Shown here piece by piece: positions 1 to 7,391 of a stretch of DNA of 25,135 nt. A program made the translations under genes and the position numbers. Under the pieces are notes generated by a model. That model saw only the letters and a list, made by a program, of their open reading frames with translations, did not search any database and was not told where the DNA came from. The stretch comes from a virus. The stretch is taken from the IMG/VR virus record IMGVR_UViG_3300033986_000042, positions 1 through 25,135 of that record. One strand, 5' to 3'. Each line of letters begins with the position of its first letter. Positions within the stretch are counted from its first letter, which is position 1.

Positions 1-150
1 GTCAATGGAAGCATAAATAAAGGCCCGTTCGCGAAGCGACAGGCTGAATAGTGTACTGGGTAGAATTTTTAAGCGGTGGAGGGCGTAATGCGCGTAAACC
101 GATTCGCCGTCGGCTTCGTCAGCATTGCCGCCCCCCGTTATTAGTTTTTT
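1..150 (-). CDS. Tail assembly chaperone, -1 frameshift extension (partial)
   Basis: This reading frame has no start codon of its own that I can see. It is entered by a -1 slip at the A AAA AAC heptamer at the end of the upstream chaperone gene, and it stays open for 50 codons to the window edge. The extension includes VYAHYALHRLKILPSTLF and then SLRERAFIYASI. The pattern of Tyr/His/Leu-rich helix, LPS and REKAFIYASI-like motif is what I know from the second part of tail chaperones in contractile phages of Firmicutes. The long fusion would bind the tape measure protein, whose gene should follow to the left of the window, and recruit tube subunits. The end lies outside the window. The reading is clear; frameshift use is inferred. 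Confidence 0.8.
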
Positions 151-548
151 GCTTCTTCCTTCAGTTCGTTAATATCGGCCGCGAAGCCGTTAATCTCCTG
201 AATGGCAAGAAGCAAGTCCGTATATTGACCAGGATTAAGGATTTTGTCGATCAGGTCTTCGGCGCCCATAACCCCATATTTAGACTGAAGTTCAGCGTCT
301 TTGAAGTTAGGGTCCACACAGCAGGCGATAATCAGGCGGTTGTTATAAAGGTCCTTGTCGACTTCAGTATGCTTCTGGTGCGTCTTCTTGTCGAATGTGA
401 TTTTCTGACAGCTTCTGCGGATTGCCTTGTTTTCACCTTCAGTGATAGCCCTAATCACGAAGGGGAAGGGGAACGGTTTTATTTCGACTTCCGCCGTGGT
501 AGTCGGTTCCACTTCCTGTTCCATAAGAAATTCCTGTAGTTTACCCAT
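141..548 (-). CDS. Tail assembly chaperone, XkdN-like
   Basis: The 135-residue product follows the tail tube gene and should precede the tape measure gene, the standard place for the tail assembly chaperone in PBSX-like contractile phages. It has the look of the XkdN family: a short N-terminus, a strand-rich part with EIKPFPFPFVIRAITEGE, and a helical second half with GAEDLIDKILNPGQYTDLLLAI. A good ribosome site (GGAGG, 9 bases upstream) supports the ATG at 548. The last codons are GCA AAA AAC TAA, a classic -1 slippery stretch, so the protein is probably made in a short form (this one) and a long form fused to the extension at 150-1. It acts in the cytoplasm during tail assembly and is not part of the virion in known relatives. 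Confidence 0.85.
   Translation of the reverse strand: MGKLQEFLMEQEVEPTTTAEVEIKPFPFPFVIRAITEGENKAIRRSCQKITFDKKTHQKHTEVDKDLYNNRLIIACCVDPNFKDAELQSKYGVMGAEDLIDKILNPGQYTDLLLAIQEINGFAADINELKEEAKN
144..150 (-). promoter_or_regulatory. Programmed -1 frameshift slippery heptamer A AAA AAC
   Basis: Read on the minus strand, bases 150-144 are A AAA AAC, with AAA and AAC as the zero-frame codons directly before the TAA stop at 143-141. This fits the X XXY YYZ rule exactly, and the -1 frame is open from here to the window edge with a chaperone-like sequence. A G-rich run (GGGGGGCGG) lies about ten bases downstream and could help pausing; I did not find a clear pseudoknot by eye. Confidence 0.8.
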
Positions 549-571
549 GAGCGGTTAACCTCCTTTAATAG

Positions 572-1030
572 TTAAAATTTAGTGAATGGCGTCAAAATGT
601 CGAAGTCTTCAAAGGTGAAGTCGGCGTCTTCTTCCAGCGGATCGTCGGAATCGCCGTCCAATTTTGCCAGGACGGTTGAATCCAAGTTACAGCCGATCAG
701 AAGAACGGTCTGCTTGCCGGCGGAAGAAGCGGGGTCGTCGTTTTCAACCACCAGGTCAAAGTAAAGATCGACGCCAGTTTTCTTATATTCCACAAGTAAA
801 TTCCTGAAAAGCGGTGTCAGGTAATACAGGGTCATGGACCCAGTCCCGTTAAGACCGGTTACCTTATGGCCGGTCATTCGCTTTCCGATAGACTTTACTT
901 CGGACTTACTCTTTTCGATATTGGCTTCGATAGCCTTTGCAAAGAACAGTTCTTCGTTATTGCCGTTAATCTTTGCGTAGGCCCTGCCTTCCTTTCCGGA
1001 AATGGTATCCGGCGCGTTCAAGGTTTTCAC
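572..1030 (-). CDS. Tail tube protein, XkdM-like
   Basis: A 152-residue protein directly downstream of the sheath gene, the normal place for the inner tail tube subunit of contractile tails. It opens with MKTLNAPDTISGKEGRAYAK and contains GHKVTGLNGTGSMTLYYLTP, which matches the pattern I know from XkdM-type tube proteins (DUF2001 family): an N-terminal tail, then strands that build hexameric rings stacked inside the sheath. The start is GTG at 1030, with GGAG nine bases upstream; no in-frame ATG fits better. The acidic stretch DGDSDDPLEEDADFTFEDFD near the C-terminus is notable. The tube carries DNA through the tail on contraction. Family call is firm because of sequence and order. Confidence 0.87.
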   Translation of the reverse strand: MKTLNAPDTISGKEGRAYAKINGNNEELFFAKAIEANIEKSKSEVKSIGKRMTGHKVTGLNGTGSMTLYYLTPLFRNLLVEYKKTGVDLYFDLVVENDDPASSAGKQTVLLIGCNLDSTVLAKLDGDSDDPLEEDADFTFEDFDILTPFTKF

Positions 1031-1048
1031 TTCGCTTCACTCCTTCCG

Positions 1049-2386
1049 TTAATTAACCGTAACGGTCATATAAAGTTTTTCCATGCTGTCGTTCGGCTGA
1101 AGCGCGCAATTAACAACGACGTCGCGCTTACCGTTACCCTGCTGGATAACAATATCAGCGCTTTCGAAATTGCTTATCGCGTCTATAGCCTGGTACTGCA
1201 TGGCAAGGGACACAAGGTCAGCCTTGAACAGTTCGCGGCCTGTGTCGCTGTTGGTTACGGTTCCGATATATCTTTCGCCGAAGATTCTGGCAACATCATT
1301 CGCCCAGCCGTCCATTACACGGACCACACGGTTAGAAGTCCAGTCTTCAGATACACCGTCGCCGAAAGTAACAAGGCTATTGATGTCAGTCAAGACGCGG
1401 GCTTTTCCATTATCAGCATAGAAAGCGAATTCGCCGTTCTGGATAGCCGCTTCATACTGGCTTTTAGTGTATTTAATATCAACGTCGACAGCTCCGTCAT
1501 AAGCGACATTGGTCAGCGATTCGTTGACTTCCGCGCCAGCAGACGCGCCAGCAACCCAGGCGACGGCCTTATCTCCGGTGATTGTGGTCCCGTCGGCCAG
1601 GATAACACCGTTTTTGACGTTAATCAGACCTATGTCGTCGCCGTCATACTGATAAAGGACCCCGACTATCTTAACGCCGTTATCGTAGCGCAAACGCTTC
1701 ACGAAGGCGGCAATAAGCGCCTTAATTGTTTCGTCGGTGCCAGGGTAGCCAATCACGTTAAAGGCTTCGACCTCAATAGCGTTCAGGAAGTTCGAATAAG
1801 CCGTCCCGTCAACCGTTCCGTTAGAACCACCGGTCAAAGCGGTTGCAGAAGTGGGGGTTAAGGTTTCGGCTTCTCCGAAGGTAACAAAGTTATTGTCTTT
1901 AAGGTTTGCGGAACCGGAATCTGCGGGAACGGTTTGTCTGTCGACTTCCATAGTCCCCAGATAGGTTACAACGTCAACCTTTGTCGCGTCGTCAGCATTG
2001 GTCAGGATAGCAACCTTCAAGTCATTTCCTCTGGTGCCGCCCCATTTTGCAGTTACGGCCATTCCTCCGACCGTTGCAGAAGCCTTCTGTCCGCCAGAAT
2101 TCACGCGATAAGCCAGAAGGGTTTTAGCGCGCTTCAAGGCTTCCCTGACAAGAAGAAGGGACACGTCCGTTGGATCATAACCGAATATGTCGATTGCGGT
2201 CCTGTTAAAGTCTTCTGCTGTCACAGCAAAGACCTTGTTTTCAGGTCCCCAGTTCAGTTCAAGGGGAAGGGCGACAACGCCACGCGAACCAAGCTGGGCC
2301 GCGCGTCCAGCGCTTACAAAGTTGATATAAGCGCCAGGCAAAATCTTATTCTGTACTGTAAAAGTACCTCCACCGATAGGGGCCAT
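1049..2386 (-). CDS. Contractile tail sheath protein, XkdK-like
   Basis: At 445 residues this is the length expected of Firmicute phage sheath proteins. It starts GGGTFTVQNKILPGAYINFV, with the LPGAY motif typical of the phage sheath family, and has a C-terminal domain around VRVMDGWANDVARIFGERYIG and the QPNDSMEKLYMTV end that locks neighbouring subunits. Its presence makes the particle a myovirus type. The ATG at 2386 follows GGTGTGA. The middle part (about residues 90-330) is probably the protruding, more variable domain. An unbroken antisense frame over this gene (866-1861, plus) is a by-product of codon use. The sheath surrounds the tube made by the next gene and contracts on infection. 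Confidence 0.93.
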   Translation of the reverse strand: MAPIGGGTFTVQNKILPGAYINFVSAGRAAQLGSRGVVALPLELNWGPENKVFAVTAEDFNRTAIDIFGYDPTDVSLLLVREALKRAKTLLAYRVNSGGQKASATVGGMAVTAKWGGTRGNDLKVAILTNADDATKVDVVTYLGTMEVDRQTVPADSGSANLKDNNFVTFGEAETLTPTSATALTGGSNGTVDGTAYSNFLNAIEVEAFNVIGYPGTDETIKALIAAFVKRLRYDNGVKIVGVLYQYDGDDIGLINVKNGVILADGTTITGDKAVAWVAGASAGAEVNESLTNVAYDGAVDVDIKYTKSQYEAAIQNGEFAFYADNGKARVLTDINSLVTFGDGVSEDWTSNRVVRVMDGWANDVARIFGERYIGTVTNSDTGRELFKADLVSLAMQYQAIDAISNFESADIVIQQGNGKRDVVVNCALQPNDSMEKLYMTVTVN

Positions 2387-2392
2387 TTACAT

Positions 2393-2593
2393 TCACACCT
2401 TTCTTTTGAGAAATTCGGACACAAGTTTTTCAACCTGTGCTTTGGTATAGGTTTTATCAGCGTCCAAGATCGCCATAAGAATGTCCTTCTGGTGGCTGAA
2501 CGCTTTACTGTGGACCAGTTGTTCTTTAGTGAAAACAGGTTCCGCCGGCGTGGACTGCGCTGTCTTATCGGCGGCTTTCTTCTTGCTTGCCAT
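2393..2593 (-). CDS. Small conserved tail-region protein
   Basis: A 66-residue protein between the tail terminator and sheath genes. The first part is Lys/Ala-rich and probably disordered (MASKKKAADKTAQSTPAEP); the rest is FTKEQLVHSKAFSHQKDILM followed by YTKAQVEKLVSEFLKRKV, a short helical domain. Small proteins of this kind with FTKEQ and a basic helical end are common at this exact place in PBSX-like phages of Clostridia, but I know of no established function. A role in sheath assembly or as a small adaptor is a guess from position. Its ATG (2593) shares one base with the stop of the preceding gene, so translation is probably coupled. Confidence 0.75.
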   Translation of the reverse strand: MASKKKAADKTAQSTPAEPVFTKEQLVHSKAFSHQKDILMAILDADKTYTKAQVEKLVSEFLKRKV

Positions 2594-3027
2594 TACTTCA
2601 ATTCCTCCTTCTGGGTAAGATTTTCCATGAACTCAATAGCTTCAGGCGCCATAACGAAGTTAATATTAACGTCGAATAAGAATTGAAAAACCCCTGATTC
2701 GTCTTTCCTGGCCGTTTGGCCGGTCAGGTAAAGTCGGCGCGTTTTATTAGCGCTTTCTTCGACGTCAAGGGTTTCGAAATTGTCGTACATGGTATCGGCC
2801 CAATCATTAAAGGCCATATTGTCGTCAGACTTTAAGAAATAAAGGACCTCAATCTGACAGGAACGCCTCCTTCTCCGGTCCAGTTTCTTTTCCTGGTTTG
2901 TTTCGATAACCCCAACAAAGAAGTTTCCGTCGGCGCCTTTAGGAATTTTATCAACAAATACATTTCGATCCGGCCAGATTTCAGATAATTTCGAAGCAAT
3001 GGCTTCCAGGATTTTATTAACGGTCAT
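2593..3027 (-). CDS. Tail terminator / tail completion protein, DUF6838-like
   Basis: A 144-residue protein placed between the gp10-like gene and the sheath gene, where the tail terminator that caps the tube is usually found. It begins MTVNKILEAIASKLSEIWPD and contains VFVDKIPKGADGNFFVGVIE and RSCQIEVLYFL, a pattern I associate with DUF6838 proteins of Firmicute contractile phages. An amphipathic first helix followed by strands fits the tail terminator fold. The ATG at 3027 has a GGAGG site (cggaggtaataaaacATG on the coding strand). The function is inferred from position and family resemblance. Confidence 0.7.
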   Translation of the reverse strand: MTVNKILEAIASKLSEIWPDRNVFVDKIPKGADGNFFVGVIETNQEKKLDRRRRRSCQIEVLYFLKSDDNMAFNDWADTMYDNFETLDVEESANKTRRLYLTGQTARKDESGVFQFLFDVNINFVMAPEAIEFMENLTQKEELK

Positions 3028-3043
3028 GTTTTATTACCTCCGT

Positions 3044-3586
3044 TTATCCGGAACCACGCGGGGATAACCTTTCCTGAAGAATCTGGTCAATCTTACGGGT
3101 TAGGCGGGCGTTCTGGGTGTCTTTAGTCCGCCGAATAGCCCTTAAAAGGGTAAAATGCCCGCGTACATAGCCGCCGTAAGGTCCGACGTACATTCCGCCT
3201 TCCGGATCGTTCTTCTGATAGACGAAAACATGGCCGCTCCAATGTCCAGGGACGAAGTGACTTCTGAAGCCATATTCAAGGGGCTTCGCATAGTCCAGGT
3301 TATTATAAACGTCAATCCTATAACGCCTTCCGGACCGTTGCGGCCTGCTTCCGTCGTGATCATTGTTATTTTGGTGGGTCAAGGCTTTATTTCCGGCGTG
3401 GAAGTTGTTCTGATAATCACCGGTGTTCACTATATCGGGGACGTCATTTTTACAGATAAGTTTTGCCTGTTTTACTGCATAGACGCCTTCACCGATAACC
3501 AGTTCTTCCATGATGTCCGGAACTTCGTCCCTTAACTGTTCAAGCTGTTTTTGAAGGTTAATTAAGCCTTTATTGTCCACACTCAC
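3044..3586 (-). CDS. HK97 gp10-like / XkdI-like head-tail protein
   Basis: A 180-residue protein with an N-terminal coiled helix (LINLQKQLEQLRDEVPDIME), then a strand domain with NTGDYQNNFHAG, YNNLDYAKPLEYGFRSHFVP and a basic C-terminus. The small helix plus the YAKPLEYG element (A-x-x-x-E-Y-G) is the hallmark of the HK97 gp10 family, which acts at the head-tail interface, often as neck or tail completion protein. Start is GTG at 3586 within a GTGA overlap with the stop of the preceding head closure gene, which suggests coupled translation. It is somewhat longer than the usual 120-150 residues because of the HWSGHVFVYQKNDPEGG insertion. Confidence 0.78.
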   Translation of the reverse strand: MSVDNKGLINLQKQLEQLRDEVPDIMEELVIGEGVYAVKQAKLICKNDVPDIVNTGDYQNNFHAGNKALTHQNNNDHDGSRPQRSGRRYRIDVYNNLDYAKPLEYGFRSHFVPGHWSGHVFVYQKNDPEGGMYVGPYGGYVRGHFTLLRAIRRTKDTQNARLTRKIDQILQERLSPRGSG

Positions 3587-3969
3587 GCCAGATCACCGTC
3601 CTTGACCCTTACTTCCTGGTGTGTTGCATAAACATTCGGCCGTCCGACTACCTCGAAGTTATAAATGATCGTGCTGTCTGGGTTATCCCTTCCGAACCGT
3701 TTAAGCGCAATTTTATCCCCAGGAAGGATCGAAAGGGAAGGGGGAAAGAAGATAATGGCGTCGTAGTCAATTTTATTTTGTGCTTGCATTTGCTGGCTTT
3801 TGTCAGAACCTGAATGCACAAGCGTGCAAATGCTATCAATATAAACGTCTTCGGGAACGTGCTTCGAAATATTGTTTATCTTCTGAAGCGTCGTTCTTGA
3901 AACAGTGGCTGTGTCTTCATAGGTTCGTTCTATAGCCATGCGTTCAGCGGCAGGGTTACCGAATCCCAT
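3583..3969 (-). CDS. Head closure protein, XkdH-like
   Basis: A 128-residue protein following the connector gene. It holds MAIERTYEDTATVSRTT near the start, then a strand-rich part with DAIIFFPPSLSILPGDKIAL and a YNFEVVGRPNVYATHQEVRV end. The order (early Tyr/Glu strand, the IFFP...GDKI loop, and the final strands) matches the head closure (Hc1, SPP1 gp16-like) group in PBSX-like phages. Such proteins form the ring that seals the connector after packaging. The ATG at 3969 has a strong extended ribosome site GGTGGTGATC. The middle (HSGSDKSQQMQAQNKIDYD) carries a Gln-rich turn. Confidence 0.75.
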   Translation of the reverse strand: MGFGNPAAERMAIERTYEDTATVSRTTLQKINNISKHVPEDVYIDSICTLVHSGSDKSQQMQAQNKIDYDAIIFFPPSLSILPGDKIALKRFGRDNPDSTIIYNFEVVGRPNVYATHQEVRVKDGDLA

Positions 3970-3975
3970 AACTGA

Positions 3976-4431
3976 TCACCACCTTAATTTCCTGTACTCA
4001 TTGAGGACTGTCTTCCAGCCGAAAAAGTCTCCGTTGTCTTGTCCCAAATTAAAAGTAGGGGCCGATCCGGAAGCGCCTGCCGCATTTGCAAAAGAAGTCT
4101 GAACATCACCACGGCGAACAGATGTCACGGGTCCGACAGCGGCCTGTGTATCACCAAGACCGGCACTTTTATAATAACTAACGGCCATGACAATAAGGAC
4201 TTTTTCAAGTGGTGCCGGAAGCGTGTCCTGTGCGGTGTAGGACAGGATCATTTCTTCGATAGTCTGGATTGTAAATTCAAGGATCGCGTCCTGTTCTTCA
4301 CCGGTAATCCCAAGAAGTAACTTGACTTTATCAAGTCTGGAATAAGTGGGTGCCATAAGGACCCGAATAGCTTCGTTTTTTTCAAGGTCAGTCAATCCTT
4401 CCAGGGAATTAAGAATGTCTTGTAATAACAC
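3976..4431 (-). CDS. Head-tail connector (adaptor) protein
   Basis: A 151-residue protein in the classic adaptor slot after the capsid genes. The part from about residue 33, LDKVKLLLGITGEEQDAILE, through TIEEMILSYT and LEKVLIVMAVSYYKSAG, has the all-helical pattern of phage_connect proteins (HK97 gp6, SPP1 gp15, YqbG types) that dock on the portal ring. The first 30 residues (MLLQDILNSLEGLTDLEKNE) are an extra helix ahead of the usual start; the ATG at 4431 has a GGTGATGG site, and an internal Met exists near residue 26, so the true N-terminus is slightly uncertain. The Gly/Ala-rich stretch FANAAGASGSAPTF near the end is probably a loop. Confidence 0.78.
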   Translation of the reverse strand: MLLQDILNSLEGLTDLEKNEAIRVLMAPTYSRLDKVKLLLGITGEEQDAILEFTIQTIEEMILSYTAQDTLPAPLEKVLIVMAVSYYKSAGLGDTQAAVGPVTSVRRGDVQTSFANAAGASGSAPTFNLGQDNGDFFGWKTVLNEYRKLRW

Positions 4432-4465
4432 GCCATCACCGCCTTATAAGGGAGGGGACGCCGGA

Positions 4466-4705
4466 TTATTCGCCGCGCGCCCCTTTGATCAAAGTAATTA
4501 TTTCCGCGTTTGTGGCCTTTTCTGTGACTTCAAGGCCCATCTGTTCAGCCAAAGCCAACAGTTCGGCCTTTTTCATGTTTTCCAAAGGTTTTTCCGTGGC
4601 CTTTTCCTGGTATTCCTCATATAGTGGGGAAGCGCGAAGTTGATTTTCAACAATCGCGCTTCTCGGTTCCAGGATAGCGCCTGTTTCTTTATTCCTGAAC
4701 CTCAT
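4466..4705 (-). CDS. HeH/LEM-domain small head protein
   Basis: A 79-residue protein next to the major capsid gene. The C-terminal half, MKKAELLALAEQMGLEVTEK followed by ATNAEIITLI, is a textbook HeH/LEM (SAP/Rho-N-like) helix-extension-helix motif. The N-terminal half begins MRFRNKETGAILEP, a short strand hairpin also seen in such proteins. Small HeH/LEM proteins are common directly downstream of capsid genes in Firmicute phages; a role in capsid assembly or nucleic acid contact is often suggested but not settled. A GGAGGG site precedes the ATG at 4705, 15 bases after the capsid stop. Confidence 0.8.
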   Translation of the reverse strand: MRFRNKETGAILEPRSAIVENQLRASPLYEEYQEKATEKPLENMKKAELLALAEQMGLEVTEKATNAEIITLIKGARGE

Positions 4706-4719
4706 TAAAAGTCCCTCCT

Positions 4720-5574
4720 TTATGCACTTGCAGCATAGGTGAAGATAAGATCAGGGGTTAAGACCTTTGTTCCATAATCATAGAACAAGGACACGCCGTA
4801 ATCGTTGGAAAGCGGAATCTTTTCGGGTTCAGTGTAAGGATAAGAAACAACCGGCTGGGCGATTGCTCCATCAATCATCAATACGGCATTCTGACCAGCA
4901 GGAAGATTGATAGAAGAATAAACCCTTACGCCGTGGAACATTCCGAAAGATTCGGCTGCGGTGTCCACGTTCGGTTTAGGAAGCGTATCCAAAAGGTTTC
5001 TAATTTTACCATAAAATGCAGGGGAACAAACAAGGTTCATAATTTCGCGGGGAACACCGCGAACATAGTCATTTTTTACAGTTTCAAGGGTCTGGATAAA
5101 GGCTTCCAAGATGTCGGCCAGGTCAGTTAACCCAGCGTCAGGTGTGAACGCAGTCCCGCCACCTTCAGCAAAAGCGGCCGCAAAGAACGCGACGTCAAGT
5201 TCGCTGGTCATTGTGCGAATGTGGTCGTCGACACGTCTTGCCATAATGCCGCCCACACCGAAGGTGTCAAGATCAAATTTTGCGCATTCCTCGACTATTT
5301 CCTTGTGCTGGTCGAGGTTTACAGTTACAGGCGGTGCAGTGATAGCGTCACCTTTACCGGCGGCCCTTGCAGTTCCATAGTCTTTCGAAGTGCTGTTTTT
5401 AAACCTTCTGAATTCCACGGAACCAGTGGCAGGGTTGCCAGTGTACGCCTGGGATTTAAGGGCAGAAGAAAGCGTGTTCTTCTGAACGTTTTCAATTACA
5501 TATCCGTAAAGTTCTTTCAATTCGGCCTTTAAGGTTCCGGAATTGATAAGGCTAATTGCGCTGGTTCTTGCCAT
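4720..5574 (-). CDS. Major capsid protein, HK97 fold
   Basis: A 284-residue protein after the scaffold gene, with a capsid-like pattern: an N-terminal helix (LINSGTLKAELKELYGYVIE), the E-loop region with GSVEFRRFKNSTSKDYGTAR, then VNLDQHKEIVEECAKFDLDT, the spine helix around MARRVDDHIRTMTSELDVAF, a P-domain with VCSPAFYGKIRNLL, and the closing FHGVRVYSSINLPAGQNAVL and TPDLIFTYA strands. Sequence order and neighbours (portal, MuF, scaffold before; connector after) make this the coat subunit. No cleavable prodomain is evident since a separate scaffold gene precedes it. The ATG at 5574 has AAAGGAATG-type spacing to a purine-rich site. It should be one of the most strongly expressed late genes. 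Confidence 0.9.
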   Translation of the reverse strand: MARTSAISLINSGTLKAELKELYGYVIENVQKNTLSSALKSQAYTGNPATGSVEFRRFKNSTSKDYGTARAAGKGDAITAPPVTVNLDQHKEIVEECAKFDLDTFGVGGIMARRVDDHIRTMTSELDVAFFAAAFAEGGGTAFTPDAGLTDLADILEAFIQTLETVKNDYVRGVPREIMNLVCSPAFYGKIRNLLDTLPKPNVDTAAESFGMFHGVRVYSSINLPAGQNAVLMIDGAIAQPVVSYPYTEPEKIPLSNDYGVSLFYDYGTKVLTPDLIFTYAASA

Positions 5575-5613
5575 TAGAAATCATTCCTTTCTTTTTTTGA
5601 TAGGTTATGGTTG

Positions 5614-6207
5614 TTAAAATATCACAGGTCCGCCCTGTGAGTCGATTTTGGGAGTTGCGCCAGGTTCAGCAGGCTTTGCTCCCTTAATCTCTGGATTTTG
5701 TTCCTGCGCCCTGAATAGATAGGGTTTGGTTTCTTTAATAGGCTTGATAAGGCTTTCCAGGTCACTTTTCAGGTTTCCTGATTCGTCCACTTCGATTTTT
5801 TCAAGGTCCAGAAGCGAAATGATGTCGGCCGGATCGTGCGCCTGGCCGGAAAGGGCAAGTCTTAAAGCTGTGTTCTTCTGGATTTTCTTGATTTCTGCGG
5901 CGTGGTTGTCTTGCAGGTTCTTAATAGTGTCCTGGGCGGCTTTAACGTCGTCAACGATCTTCGCCGGATCGCCAGAACCGCCGATCGTCTTTAATGCGTC
6001 AGCGGCGGCCTTTAATGCCTTTTCGGCGCTTGCACTTTGCAACTTCACGGCTTCGTATTTGTCGGCCGGAACATAGGACCCGTCGTTTCCGATCACCAGA
6101 TCGACGTCTTTTCCGTCTTTGCCTTTACCTTTCAGGGCTTCCTCGACCTGTTTTGTCAGGTCCTCTCCAAGAAGTTTTTTGATTGATTCATGGATCATGG
6201 TTGACAT
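5614..6207 (-). CDS. Capsid scaffolding protein
   Basis: A 197-residue, highly charged, helical protein directly upstream of the capsid gene, as expected of a scaffold. Residues about 50-120 form a long coiled coil (EAVKLQSASAEKALKAAADA, then VDDVKAAQDTIKNLQDNHAA), and the C-terminal part ends AEPGATPKIDSQGGPVIF, a short tail of the kind that contacts capsid subunits. It resembles the phage GP20/minor structural scaffold family (SPP1 gp11-like). ATG at 6207 follows two purine-rich sites (GGAG 8 bases upstream). A terminator-like hairpin lies upstream at 6295-6318, so scaffold and capsid may be expressed at a level different from portal and MuF. Confidence 0.85.
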   Translation of the reverse strand: MSTMIHESIKKLLGEDLTKQVEEALKGKGKDGKDVDLVIGNDGSYVPADKYEAVKLQSASAEKALKAAADALKTIGGSGDPAKIVDDVKAAQDTIKNLQDNHAAEIKKIQKNTALRLALSGQAHDPADIISLLDLEKIEVDESGNLKSDLESLIKPIKETKPYLFRAQEQNPEIKGAKPAEPGATPKIDSQGGPVIF

Positions 6208-6294
6208 TCTCCTTTCTCCGCTGTTTTTAACGTGACTTCCACACGCTTTGCGGTCCCGTCTGTTCGCCGGAACGGGTACGGCTTATTTTGGATA
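6208..6294 (-). other. Spacer between terminator hairpin and scaffold gene
   Basis: This non-coding stretch holds the scaffold ribosome site next to 6208 and a modest inverted repeat on the minus strand (CCCGT and ACGGG arms around a loop of about 12 bases, near 6255-6277). I see no convincing sigma-70 promoter in it, so whether scaffold and capsid have their own transcript start is open. Confidence 0.5.
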
Positions 6295-6318
6295 TGAAAA
6301 AACGCCCGTGAAGGCGTT
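6295..6318 (-). terminator. Rho-independent terminator-like hairpin within late operon
   Basis: On the minus strand the arms AACGCC and GGCGTT pair perfectly around a six-base loop (TTCACG) and run straight into a T tract (about six Ts). It sits 12 bases after the stop of the MuF-like gene and before the scaffold gene. The form is that of an intrinsic terminator; being inside the late operon it is probably leaky or an mRNA processing/stability element. Confidence 0.7.
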
Positions 6319-6329
6319 CAATCAACAAG

Positions 6330-7391
6330 TTATTCGGTTACTGTAACAGCTTTATTCTTTGATTTTTTCTTCTTCGTCTTAATGCCCTGGACTTCGGCCC
6401 ATTCCTCATAAGTCATGTTTTTAGGCATTTTCTTTCCGGAATTGTACCAGTCCATTTCATCATGGGGATCATATTCTATGGTCGTGGATCGGCAATTCGG
6501 GTGCATGGGCGGGAAGTTTGTCCCTGGTTTGGCTTCATCTAAAGCGAAGTTTTTCCCGTCCAGGCTTGCGCAGACTTCACTTGTCCGGCTGTCCAGGGTA
6601 GCGACGAATTCATATCGCTTCACGCCGGCGGCTCTGTAAGCGGCTTTTTCTGCTTCGTTGTGGATATGGTTTGTTTCGGTCCTGATAAGCCGTTCGGCGT
6701 TTTTATAAGATTGGCCCATTCGCGCCGATATTTCCTTCGACATGGCAACAATACCCTTGCCCTGGATAAGTCCCTGGGTCGTAACCTCCCGAAGATGAAA
6801 GAGAAGGGCCTGTTTGTTTTGCCATAGCCGGTCCGAAAACATGGCGCCAGACCAGGGATAAGAAACAACGCTTTCAATCATGCCGGCGTTTATCTTTGCG
6901 AACTCGTTAATAAAGCCGGCGCGGGCCTGTAGGTGATAGACTTTTTTATAATAGGCTTCGGTAAAGTTTTCTCCGAATTCAGCTTTCATCTGGGCGACGC
7001 CTTTAGTGAATAGGTCGTTCAGGATCATGTCTATTTGCGCGTATAAGGCTTCCAGGCGTGTTATTGAACTGCTATAGGATAAAGCGTCAAGTTGTGCCGT
7101 TAATAGGGCCTTAATGCGCGGGTCTGGTTCCTGGGCTATTTTGTTGACGTAGTCGGCCAGACTTGCTTTCCATTCCTGGAATTCTCTTTTGTTTAGAAGC
7201 CGAACGGCTTCTTCGTAGGTCAGGCCGTGTTTTGAAGCATACCGGTTATAGAAGTCGTTAACTTCCTTCCGGATTGCTCTTGCGGCTTTTTGGTATTCCT
7301 CAAACATTTTAGCCGATAGCCTGGCGCCGCGAATGTAAGATTCTTCTTCCAGGACTAAAGCGCGCCTTCTCCAATATTCCTTACTTCTCAT
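6330..7391 (-). CDS. Minor head protein, MuF / SPP1 gp7-like
   Basis: A 353-residue protein after the portal. The first half is helical; the second half contains the phage Mu F-like core: AERLIRTETNHIHNEAEKAA, then VKRYEFVATLDSRTSEVCAS, LDGKNF, and FPPMHPNCRSTTIEY. These four elements, including the Thr-Glu-x-x-x and HPNCR motifs, define the MuF/gp7 head morphogenesis family. A few copies bind the portal inside the procapsid and are often injected with DNA. No toxin domain is fused: the C-terminus ends with a short Lys-rich tail (KTKKKKSKNKAVTVTE). The ATG overlaps the portal stop (ATGA), so translation is coupled. Confidence 0.9.
   Translation of the reverse strand: MRSKEYWRRRALVLEEESYIRGARLSAKMFEEYQKAARAIRKEVNDFYNRYASKHGLTYEEAVRLLNKREFQEWKASLADYVNKIAQEPDPRIKALLTAQLDALSYSSSITRLEALYAQIDMILNDLFTKGVAQMKAEFGENFTEAYYKKVYHLQARAGFINEFAKINAGMIESVVSYPWSGAMFSDRLWQNKQALLFHLREVTTQGLIQGKGIVAMSKEISARMGQSYKNAERLIRTETNHIHNEAEKAAYRAAGVKRYEFVATLDSRTSEVCASLDGKNFALDEAKPGTNFPPMHPNCRSTTIEYDPHDEMDWYNSGKKMPKNMTYEEWAEVQGIKTKKKKSKNKAVTVTE

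Noticed and set aside
51-539. 162-codon plus-strand frame at the left end
   Set aside because: It is antisense to the tail chaperone, whose family match, ribosome site and neighbours are clear.
866-1861. 331-codon open frame on the plus strand
   Set aside because: It lies antisense to the tail sheath gene, has no ribosome site and no recognisable domain; codon use of the sheath gene explains it. The same holds for 1934-2686.
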